From IMG/VR virus record IMGVR_UViG_3300022752_000249, positions 1 through 32,394 of that record: DNA of 32,394 nt. One strand, given 5' to 3'. Below, in pieces: positions 16,116-24,060 of this stretch. A program made the translations under genes and the position numbers. This DNA comes from a virus. The notes under the pieces are model-generated. The model did not search any database and had not been told where the DNA came from. It saw only the letters and a list, made by a program, of their open reading frames with translations. Every line of letters starts with the position of its first letter. Within the stretch, counting starts at the first letter, position 1.

Positions 16116-16807
16116 TATAGTTCTAAAGGTAGTATAGCTATTTGTAATTGTACAGATTTATTGCTTCCCGAATTATTAGTTACACTAGCATAAATAGTCT
16201 TTGTTCCCAAACTATCCCATGCTACTAATGCAGGAGAAAACCTCTCAGTTTGTATTCCAGGAGTAGAAAAATCACACAATACTCCTGCATTGCTGCTGTA
16301 GGGAACTCCTGATGCTCTAGCTGTATCTGTTAATCTATCTGCATCAGATACATACAATCGTACTCTAGATGCAACATTTGTATATACTGTACCTATGGCA
16401 AAAGTATTTGCATTGGTCAATATATTGAATGTGGCAGATGTAGCTGTGGGTATTGTAGAACTATTGCCTACAGCTACAAATCTTCTTGCTAAACCTAGCC
16501 CGCCACCAATTAAGGAGGTTCCATTAAATGTTATGGAACCAGTATTTCTTATAACTAATCCATCCTGACCATCTACTGCAATTCCCACTGTTCCTATACC
16601 AGAATGATACATTCCGCTTCTGGGAGCATCGGGCCAGGAATAACCAGGAGATATTTTTGAATCAACCACATTTGCTTGAAATTTTCCATTTGCATAAATG
16701 TTTGAAAAATTATTGTTAACTTTTGCAAAAGCAGTTCTAAGAGGATCACCTGATCCATCATTTGCAGCATTTCCTATACTAACTAAATCTAAATTAGCGC
16801 TTCGCAT
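16115..16807 (-). CDS. Short fibre-like structural protein
   Basis: 230 residues. The N-terminus (VSIGNAANDGSGDPLRTAFAKVNNNFSNIYAN, about 9-40) is a module often found at the start of phage tail-fibre or whisker-like proteins. Next is a beta-rich shaft-like segment (SGMYHSGIGTVGIAVDGQDGLVIRNTGSITFNG, about 63-97). The last half is a compact beta domain (FNILTNANTFAIGTVYTNVASRVRLYVSDADR, ending VQLQIAILPLEL). It occupies the T4 gp12/wac region just before gp13. Short fibre or fibritin-like function is inferred from layout and the N-terminal module, without visible T4 sequence similarity. Stop and start overlap neighbours by one base on both sides. Confidence 0.7.
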   Translation of the reverse strand: MRSANLDLVSIGNAANDGSGDPLRTAFAKVNNNFSNIYANGKFQANVVDSKISPGYSWPDAPRSGMYHSGIGTVGIAVDGQDGLVIRNTGSITFNGTSLIGGGLGLARRFVAVGNSSTIPTATSATFNILTNANTFAIGTVYTNVASRVRLYVSDADRLTDTARASGVPYSSNAGVLCDFSTPGIQTERFSPALVAWDSLGTKTIYASVTNNSGSNKSVQLQIAILPLEL

Positions 16808-17007
16808 TATTGTTTTCCATTTACTAAAATTTCTAAAAGTTTTTTAATTTCACCTATATCTTTTTCAATGCTATTCACTCTTTGTTCCAAAATTTTTCTG
16901 GATTCAAAATTTTTAAATTCAATTTGATTATTGAATAATAACGCAAAACTATCTGGGTCTTGTACATAGTTTTGATTTTCTTTAACTGGCAAATATTCTT
17001 TATGCAT
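16807..17007 (-). CDS. 66-aa coiled-coil protein
   Basis: 66 residues. The N-terminal half contains NYVQDPDSFALLFNNQIEF, similar to the V.DP....L.N... phrase of small proteins seen in marine T4-like phages. The C-terminal half is a short heptad-like helix (ILEQRVNSIEKDIGEIKKLLEILVN, about 39-63) with I/L/V at regular spacing, so a trimeric or dimeric coiled coil is plausible. Its ATG overlaps the upstream 567-aa gene by 8 nt, and its stop overlaps the fibre-like gene by one base. The location suggests a small assembly or attachment protein for the adjacent fibre-like gene; this is inference. Confidence 0.6.
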   Translation of the reverse strand: MHKEYLPVKENQNYVQDPDSFALLFNNQIEFKNFESRKILEQRVNSIEKDIGEIKKLLEILVNGKQ

Positions 17008-18703
17008 AGGTTGCAGTTGCTATTAGATTTTTTATTTTTGGCACAACCGAATTGTTGTCTGAATAAAATACTATTTTTATTTGATATGTATTGAAATCAC
17101 TAAACACAGTATTCGAAATAGGATTAGTATAATTTATAGATAAATTTTCATAAATTTCACTGGTATAATTACTATCGGATAATCCAACATAAATTTTAGG
17201 TGTAGCATTACTTAAGGGTATTCTTTGCCAGGGCAATTCGCTAAATAGCAATTGTTGTTTATCAGAAAAGGATCGTATTTTAGCAAAAATATCTATGTCT
17301 GTATAAATTTTTCTATTTACATCTAAACTTATTCTAATACCATTAGCACTAACCCCATCTGAAAATATAACTTGCCTTCCAATATAACTTGCATTAGCTG
17401 TGGCAGTTCTATCAAATTGCTCATTTAATCTTATTGTATCTTGATTAGATAATTTATCTACTTCAAATTTAGTAATACTAAAAAATGTTTTATCTAAATC
17501 TATAACAGGAGACGAATCATAAGTTTTATTTGTAAACGTTACTTGTAAACCTACATCACCTGTTATATTAGCCTTTTTAGTTTCATAAGTAGGATTATCT
17601 ATAAGAATTTGTATGGGAGAATAACCAGAAAAAGTTCCTGATAAATTTTTAGTCTGCAGAGAAAAATTTATGTCACTTAAATCTCCAAATTTATCAGTAG
17701 CAGATTGAACTAAAATAGAATCATAATTTACTGAGGGTATTTCTCTATTTTGCAAATTAAATATTTTAGTGCCTGTTTCAAACCTAGCTTTTATTAATTT
17801 GAAACACAATGATTGATTTGGGTCTCCTGTCCAGGAATAAGAAATTCTAACTTTCTTTCTAAGACCAAACCATTTCCATTTAACAGTTCTCAATTGATTC
17901 GTTTTAAATAACTGTCCCACGAATGGTTCTTTATTTACTTTACTATTTGTAGTAGAACCTACTATTAATTCGTTTAATCTGCCCGAAAAAACTGAATAAT
18001 CACTTGAAGTGGATAAAATACAAATTGCGTAGGTTTGTCCTTCTTTTAAATAAACTAAATTATCAAAATTTATTCTAGTAGCATTTCCAAGACCTGAATC
18101 TAAATTACTAGGCACACTTATTTGACTTGGTTGCAAAACCACAGATGTACCTGCTATGTAAGCATCTGATCTTGGTATACCGAATTCGCAAGGCCTCAAT
18201 TCTATAACTACAGGTTGATCTATACTTTTTGTTCTAAAATAAATTTCAACACCTTTAATGTATACTCCTTGAGGATAAACACCAGCATCCACAAAAAATG
18301 TTTGTGATAGAGGACTATTTTGATTTGTTAAGCTTACTAGTGGTCTTTGTAATGCAGTAGTTTGATCTAAAAATGTGGTAGTTGTATCAGCTATAGCTTC
18401 TATATTTTTTTCCGCAACAAAACTAGATTCTTGTTCAGGCCAGTTATTATTGTCAACTATACTAACTTTTAATGGACCTGCTGGTATACTAAAATATGAA
18501 TTATTGGGTATGTAAACATTTGCATTTAATGCCCCTAAAGAATCAGTAAATATTTGTTGATTAAAGAATGAATTAACACCTTGTACTGCTGTAAGAGGCG
18601 TCATATCAAATTCATTCAAATACAAATATACTCGTTTATTTGCAGGTAAACCTGCAGCATTAACTGTAATTGTTTTTGGACCTATTGTGAAGTAATTTGT
18701 CAT
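17000..18703 (-). CDS. QTFFV-type virion structural protein
   Basis: 567 residues. Residues about 1-90 are a beta domain (FTIGPKTITVNAAGLPANKRVYLYLN). From about residue 130 comes SPLSQTFFVDAGVYPQGVYIKGVEIYFRTKSIDQPVVIELRP.E.GIPRSDA, continuing to NLVYLKEGQTYAICILSTSSDYSVFSGRLNE. In marine T4-like phages this block often forms the C-terminal part of very large proteins that begin with the DUF4815 domain. Here it is a separate gene, with a 192-aa gene between it and the DUF4815 gene. A baseplate or fibre-base role is inferred. No clear Shine-Dalgarno precedes the ATG at 18703; the leader is A-rich. Confidence 0.72.
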   Translation of the reverse strand: MTNYFTIGPKTITVNAAGLPANKRVYLYLNEFDMTPLTAVQGVNSFFNQQIFTDSLGALNANVYIPNNSYFSIPAGPLKVSIVDNNNWPEQESSFVAEKNIEAIADTTTTFLDQTTALQRPLVSLTNQNSPLSQTFFVDAGVYPQGVYIKGVEIYFRTKSIDQPVVIELRPCEFGIPRSDAYIAGTSVVLQPSQISVPSNLDSGLGNATRINFDNLVYLKEGQTYAICILSTSSDYSVFSGRLNELIVGSTTNSKVNKEPFVGQLFKTNQLRTVKWKWFGLRKKVRISYSWTGDPNQSLCFKLIKARFETGTKIFNLQNREIPSVNYDSILVQSATDKFGDLSDINFSLQTKNLSGTFSGYSPIQILIDNPTYETKKANITGDVGLQVTFTNKTYDSSPVIDLDKTFFSITKFEVDKLSNQDTIRLNEQFDRTATANASYIGRQVIFSDGVSANGIRISLDVNRKIYTDIDIFAKIRSFSDKQQLLFSELPWQRIPLSNATPKIYVGLSDSNYTSEIYENLSINYTNPISNTVFSDFNTYQIKIVFYSDNNSVVPKIKNLIATATYA

Positions 18704-18741
18704 AATTGATGTTTTTTAATTGTTTTAATTTTTATCATTTA

Positions 18742-19320
18742 CTATTCCCCTCCACCTTGATAATTATTGTAATCAATATATAATCCATCAAATTCATTTT
18801 GTCTACTAAATGAATCTGTATAGTCTGTATTTCCTGGGGGTTGCGTAACAACGTCATCTGTAGTTTTATTATTAGAGCCACTATTTGAAAAAGAAGTAGT
18901 TCCTCCGGAATTGACATCTGTATTATTAAACGTACCTGGTACCTTTTTAATACCGCTCAAATCGCTACTAATAACATCTATTAAATCCTCTATAAATCCT
19001 GCGTATGTCGTAACAATTTTATCTAGTCCTAAATTAGTTATTGTTAAATTCACAAAAGATGAAACTGTTATTTCTCCTGCTATTAAAAGTTTAGCACCAT
19101 TGAAAATATTAGTAATGCTTGTAGCAAAAGTATTAGTAGAAGACTGAAAATCACCAAATTTCAATTTATTATAAGGATTGTTACCTAAAATGTTTCTTAA
19201 GGTAGTATCAACTGTTCCCAATACCTTAACAGCAGTAGGATAAAGTAAACTTTGAACAGATTGTGCTGCATAAACTATATATGATTTAGATAAAATGTTT
19301 TCTGTTGTTATTGCTGCCAT
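18742..19320 (-). CDS. Unrecognised protein between two baseplate-type genes
   Basis: 192 residues; no family recognised. Residues 1-125 are predicted mostly helical and hydrophobic with repeated Ile/Leu/Val (SIVNLTITNLGLDKIVTTYAGFIEDLIDVI-like stretch near 85-115) but no convincing transmembrane segment or signal peptide. Residues about 130-192 are a low-complexity Ser/Thr/Asn/Gly linker ending DYNNYQGGGE. AAGGA precedes the ATG. It sits 18 nt after the DUF4815 gene and 38 nt before the QTFFV-type gene, so a virion or assembly function is likely by position only. Confidence 0.6.
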   Translation of the reverse strand: MAAITTENILSKSYIVYAAQSVQSLLYPTAVKVLGTVDTTLRNILGNNPYNKLKFGDFQSSTNTFATSITNIFNGAKLLIAGEITVSSFVNLTITNLGLDKIVTTYAGFIEDLIDVISSDLSGIKKVPGTFNNTDVNSGGTTSFSNSGSNNKTTDDVVTQPPGNTDYTDSFSRQNEFDGLYIDYNNYQGGGE

Positions 19321-19338
19321 TTTTTTCCTTTTTTAAAC

Positions 19339-22300
19339 CTAGCTGGAGCCTTCTCCCCCACTATCACTTTGACTGGAACCATAATCATAAATTATTTCAG
19401 GAGTAACTTTTATTCTGCCTGTATCAACTGACGCTTCTGCTAAGTTCACTGTATTAAAATGGCTTACTCCAAGTTGAGAAATCATGGTTTCTTCAGTATT
19501 TTTAGTAGTAACAAAACTACCGCTTACACTCACATCTGCAGTATTTTGTAATTGTATTGGTATTATATTTTTAGTGAATTTAGGCGAACAGTATCCTTCA
19601 ACAGTATTTATTGCCGCACTAAAATATCTATTTCTAAAGTCTGAGCGTATAGTTGTGGAAAAATCATCAGTAAAAATAGATATATTTAAAGTTATGCTAC
19701 CATCAGATTTATAAATTCTTTGTGCTAATCCAGTAAGCTCTATATCATGTCTATTAACTATTTTTTCTAATCTAGAAAGTTTTTTATCTATATCTCCAAT
19801 GTCCTTCATAGTATATCTTGATATAGGTGTATATTCTATATCTATTATACTACTATCTCTAGTATATGGAGGAATACTTAATATACAAATACTTTGTTTG
19901 GTGGCATCTGAAAGATCAGGATTTACAACAGGTGTTTCAGAAGATACACCCTTATCAACATAAAAAATTTCTGCAGGATCTATATCTGAAGCTTCGTTAT
20001 TTACCACATAAAATCTATCTTTTCTACCTAAGTAATATTCTAAATCTGAATCTGCATCTGTAAAATTGGGATTTGGAACAATTGAAGTTCTAAATACTAA
20101 ATTTTGACTATAAAAAGAAGATTCTTCTCTAATAGGTCTAAAATCGATACTATCTCTTAGATTATACGATATACCGTCAAAAATAAATGTTGGTATATCC
20201 CCATATTCTGAATATGAGGATGCTATTGATGGACCTAAATAACTTGTACCAGATGATGGGCTGTGTAAATAGTGATCATAAACTAGTAATACGTTTCCGG
20301 GGGCAGTTGCATTTGCTCCTAAGTATTTTATACTACCAAAAGAATGATATTGTGAAGTAGATCCAGAGTCAAATTTAAAAAGATATGAAGGTAGAGGATC
20401 CACTCTTTGCCACGCTGAAGTGTTACTTAAGGCTGCACCAGTTGAGGTAATATTTGCTCGATAGATAATATATCCATTGCTTACAAAAACATTAGAAGCA
20501 TAGGTAGAGGATACATTATAAATTCCCAAATAACTATTTCCTCCTATTGGAAATACGTTTTTAAAAGATTTAATATCAGCATTGGGTAATAGTAAAACTT
20601 GTCCAGAATAATATAAATTACCGACGTAGACTCTATTAGATACTAAAGTTTTTAATCTTGGGGAAACACTATTATTGTCTATTGTAGTATATAAATCCAC
20701 TTTACCTGAAAATGCTGCATCATTTAAATTAAGAGATAGCCCGGTACCGGTTGAACTAATAGATAAAGAAATTCCTGCGCCATCTAATCTTACATATTTT
20801 CCTGCTACATATGAACCAGATGAAGTTTTTATAACAGCATAATAATTTTGCAATGCGGTGGAAGTAGTAAGTACTGTTCCTGCACCGCCAACAAATCTTT
20901 CTGGACTAGCTACAGAGGCTGTTACAACTCCTCCGGATGCTGTTAGATTAGCAAATTTTCTAACATATTGAACATTAATATTTTGTACATTTTTAATATA
21001 TTTTTTAGCTAAAGGATAAATTAAACTCGTATTAACCGCAGAATCATATAAAATTACATTACCTTGCAAAGGATTAGGTGATTGATACGTTCCATATAAG
21101 TAATTTATATTGGCTTTAAATTTAGGTGAAGCATAGGAGGAACCGCTAAGAGTAGGTTCGCTAATAAAGCATGCTATATTGGTAGCTTTAGATGCAGCCA
21201 CATTTGCAGTAGCATAATGAAAGTAAGCTTTATACGCAACATTACTTCCTTCCGTTCCATGAAACTCGAGATGCTTAAGCACCATGGTATCGTAAACTAA
21301 TGTTGATCTATCAGTAGGATTCGAAACAGAATGTGCTTCTAAAATATATTCAGTAACTAAAGTATCCTCTGGTATTACTGATCCTTCCGGATTTTGCACT
21401 ATAAAATACTGACCATATTTAGGAGAAAAATTGGAGTTTTCTATAGTAGCAGTTACTCTTGCTTTATCAATACCTAGTAAATAATTGGAAATACTTTTTA
21501 CTTCTCTGCCCCCAACAAATGCTATCCCTGGAGTTACAGAAAATGCAGTAATTAGTGATTCGTTATTTACTGAATATGGTAAAAGTCTAAAATCTTTAAC
21601 AAAGAAATTTCCTGTTGTATCAAAAGATCTTTTTTGTATTTGATTATCTATTTCACTATATTGAGTTTCTTCATTTAAGTATGATGCAACTCCCTTTTTA
21701 TATCTAACTAATTCAATATATTCATCATTATAATCAGGTGTCCCATCTGTTTTTAAATCAACAGATTCTCCTACTAAACTTACTTTTAATCTATCCGCTC
21801 CCCTAGCAAAGTAATTTGAACTTCCCAATGCTGGATCTAATAATGAATTATCATCGTCACTAGTTATTATTTCCTCATTGTATTTGAGTATTACTGATTT
21901 ATCCGGATATCGTTTATATTTGTCTACAACTACAATTTGAGGATCTACTTTTATAAAATAACCATTTTTGTAATACACTCCCTCACTTATACCGACAGCT
22001 ATAACTGGGGCACTACTTTTACGATACATAAAGATAGTAGAACTTATTAAAGTTGCATTAACTCTTTTATTTGTTCTAAAAGAAGTACTGTTTAAAATTT
22101 CTATAACATACAAACCATCGGGTAAATTTGGATTAACCAAATAATCTCCAATTTCTATTCCAGACGTACTTGCTACAGATACTTCAGCAGTTAATTCGCT
22201 AGTAGTACCAGTAATAGCATAAACAAAATCTGTGGCAGTTGTTGCAGTTACTGTTGTTGTTATTTTTGATACTGCATCAGAATAGTTATTGTAAAAATTA

Positions 22301-22728
22301 AGTATCTCACCGCTATTAAAAACTCCATCATTTTCATAACCTGGTTTAAGAGCTGCTACAATAGTAGGAGGATCTCCGATAGTAGGATTATCTGCAGCAT
22401 AAACCTTTAAAACCTTTGCTACTACATTGGATGTCACTCCTGTAACAAATTTATCTAAATAAGCAGTAACATCTGGTGTTCCTGATAATTTAATACTTGT
22501 TACTGCCTCATTGGGTTGTATAGTAGAAGGATCTGATTTTTGAATGACAGTTCCATCTTTAAATATATGATTAGCAAATCTTTTTATTTGATTATAGATA
22601 ACAGTTTGTAATTGTGTGAGTTCTCTAGCTTGGACAGCTTGTCCCGGCTTAAATAAAATTCTATGATAATTTTTACTTTCTTGAAAATCATCATAGTAAG
22701 GATTTACATTGGTATTAACTTTAGCCAT
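19339..22728 (-). CDS. DUF4815-type virion structural protein
   Basis: 1129 residues. The N-terminus (NPYYDDF.ESKNYHRILFKPGQAVQARELTQLQTVIYNQIKRFANHIFKDGTVI, about 8-62) is the DUF4815 signature of large structural proteins in marine T4-like phages. The middle is beta-rich with Ser/Thr/Asn repeats. The C-terminal region has RYTMKDIGDIDKKLSRLEKIVNRHDIELTGLAQ (a short coiled coil near 985-1020), then FTDDFSTTIRSDFRNRYFSAAINTVEGYCSPKFT, and ends in a Ser/Gly-rich tail. It lies directly after gp8, in the T4 gp9/gp10 position. A role in baseplate or fibre attachment is inferred from this. TAGGA precedes the ATG. Confidence 0.82.
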   Translation of the reverse strand: MAKVNTNVNPYYDDFQESKNYHRILFKPGQAVQARELTQLQTVIYNQIKRFANHIFKDGTVIQKSDPSTIQPNEAVTSIKLSGTPDVTAYLDKFVTGVTSNVVAKVLKVYAADNPTIGDPPTIVAALKPGYENDGVFNSGEILNFYNNYSDAVSKITTTVTATTATDFVYAITGTTSELTAEVSVASTSGIEIGDYLVNPNLPDGLYVIEILNSTSFRTNKRVNATLISSTIFMYRKSSAPVIAVGISEGVYYKNGYFIKVDPQIVVVDKYKRYPDKSVILKYNEEIITSDDDNSLLDPALGSSNYFARGADRLKVSLVGESVDLKTDGTPDYNDEYIELVRYKKGVASYLNEETQYSEIDNQIQKRSFDTTGNFFVKDFRLLPYSVNNESLITAFSVTPGIAFVGGREVKSISNYLLGIDKARVTATIENSNFSPKYGQYFIVQNPEGSVIPEDTLVTEYILEAHSVSNPTDRSTLVYDTMVLKHLEFHGTEGSNVAYKAYFHYATANVAASKATNIACFISEPTLSGSSYASPKFKANINYLYGTYQSPNPLQGNVILYDSAVNTSLIYPLAKKYIKNVQNINVQYVRKFANLTASGGVVTASVASPERFVGGAGTVLTTSTALQNYYAVIKTSSGSYVAGKYVRLDGAGISLSISSTGTGLSLNLNDAAFSGKVDLYTTIDNNSVSPRLKTLVSNRVYVGNLYYSGQVLLLPNADIKSFKNVFPIGGNSYLGIYNVSSTYASNVFVSNGYIIYRANITSTGAALSNTSAWQRVDPLPSYLFKFDSGSTSQYHSFGSIKYLGANATAPGNVLLVYDHYLHSPSSGTSYLGPSIASSYSEYGDIPTFIFDGISYNLRDSIDFRPIREESSFYSQNLVFRTSIVPNPNFTDADSDLEYYLGRKDRFYVVNNEASDIDPAEIFYVDKGVSSETPVVNPDLSDATKQSICILSIPPYTRDSSIIDIEYTPISRYTMKDIGDIDKKLSRLEKIVNRHDIELTGLAQRIYKSDGSITLNISIFTDDFSTTIRSDFRNRYFSAAINTVEGYCSPKFTKNIIPIQLQNTADVSVSGSFVTTKNTEETMISQLGVSHFNTVNLAEASVDTGRIKVTPEIIYDYGSSQSDSGGEGSS

Positions 22729-22735
22729 TTTTTTC

Positions 22736-24034
22736 CTAAAACTCTATAACTATATGTATATTTTCTGATTGATCCGCAGCCCTGGAAATTTTACCTCGAT
22801 TTTCATAGAACAAAATTTTACCAGTATTTTTTACTACTTCTGAATTTTTTATAGAATGAACATAAGCAGTTGCAGCTGAGGAACTTCCTGTAATTGTATC
22901 GCCTACTCTGAAACTAATAAATCCGTTACTAATATCTCGATTTTGAATATACTTTACATCAAATCGTGCACCTGTTCCAGTTGAAATAATTTGAGCATTT
23001 GCTTTAGAAACACTTCCTAATATAAACTCATCAGGTAAAAATATTCCAGATAATGGGGCAACATTTAATGTATTTGTTGCATCATAGGTTAAAAGCTCTG
23101 CTTCTAATAAGGTATTTGCATCAATCGGCGCTTCTATTAAACCTATGGTTCTAAAATCATTAGAAATAGGAAAATCTCCAGATCCCTCTGCAAAATCAAT
23201 TCTACTATTAATAAGTACCCGGTAACCTCCCAACTCCTCAATGGAATCTTTTCCATGTCCTCCGTAAGGAGATACAACTAATCTTGCATTAGCTCCAGAG
23301 CCTCCTCCGCCCATTACAAAAAGATTAGCATAAGTATAGTTAACACCGGGATTATTGACAGTATAACCTACTATACTGTTAGCTGAAGATACAATAGGTA
23401 CTATATTCGCATTGGAACCGTTTCCTACAACATTGACAGTTAGATTTGCCACATTTGTATAATTGGAACCAAGAGTTAAAATTTTTACATTTTCCAATGA
23501 ACCATTTTTAGCATAATATGCAACATCCGTATTCAAATTAACAGGCATATAGTCTCTAGTTTCAAATCGTAATCTGTCATTATCATCAATAGAATACATA
23601 TACTTCCACTTGTAACTATCGGCAGTTAAAAAATAGTTAAATGATTTACCCCGAGGTTCTTGAGTTGAAATAGATCCATAATTATTAGAAATACATTTAT
23701 AAACGTTATTTTCTGAATTTTTTACAAAATAATTTTTATTAAATAAATCAAAATCTAAATCATCGTATTCATCCACTATTATACCTGCTGTCCATTCTAC
23801 TCTAGGAATTACATGTTTAACATCTGCAAAATTTATTCGTTTTAATGCTATTATATCTTCCCAAGTTCTAAAATGATCAGAAGAGTCCGTGGGGGTAGGG
23901 GGAGACAAATCATCGTCCCATGGTCTAGCCCTTGCTATAAACAAATAAAGCTTTCTATTGTTAATAGGATTTAATGAATTTATAAATTGTTTCGCATTAT
24001 AAATTCTAAAAGATCTAGTGGCTATTTTTGGCAT
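22736..24034 (-). CDS. gp8: Baseplate wedge subunit
   Basis: 432 residues (T4 gp8 has 334). N-terminal matches to T4: LYLFIARARPWDDD..PPTPTDS (T4 IFITFGRSEPWSSN...PPYPTDS), DVKHVIPRVEWTAG, then VYKCISNN, and SYKWKYMYSID. The C-terminal GKILFYENRGKISRAADQSENIHIVIEF closely mirrors T4 GEMIYMENRPPIIMAMDQTEEINILFTF. Between these ends, residues about 175-260 carry two copies of a G-x-x-Y beta module (LTLGSNYTNVANLTV and VNNPGVNYTYANLFV), which explains much of the extra length. GAGGAAAT precedes the ATG, and an exact late promoter box lies 19 nt upstream. Confidence 0.93.
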   Translation of the reverse strand: MPKIATRSFRIYNAKQFINSLNPINNRKLYLFIARARPWDDDLSPPTPTDSSDHFRTWEDIIALKRINFADVKHVIPRVEWTAGIIVDEYDDLDFDLFNKNYFVKNSENNVYKCISNNYGSISTQEPRGKSFNYFLTADSYKWKYMYSIDDNDRLRFETRDYMPVNLNTDVAYYAKNGSLENVKILTLGSNYTNVANLTVNVVGNGSNANIVPIVSSANSIVGYTVNNPGVNYTYANLFVMGGGGSGANARLVVSPYGGHGKDSIEELGGYRVLINSRIDFAEGSGDFPISNDFRTIGLIEAPIDANTLLEAELLTYDATNTLNVAPLSGIFLPDEFILGSVSKANAQIISTGTGARFDVKYIQNRDISNGFISFRVGDTITGSSSAATAYVHSIKNSEVVKNTGKILFYENRGKISRAADQSENIHIVIEF

Positions 24035-24052
24035 TATTTCCTCGAATCTTAT

Positions 24053-24060
24053 TATTTATA
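24053..24060 (-). promoter_or_regulatory. T4-type late promoter box TATAAATA
   Basis: Exact TATAAATA on the minus strand, overlapping the TAA stop of the 555-aa gene and 19 bases upstream of the gp8 ATG. It gives gp8 and the following baseplate genes a transcript independent of the giant adhesin gene. Confidence 0.75.
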
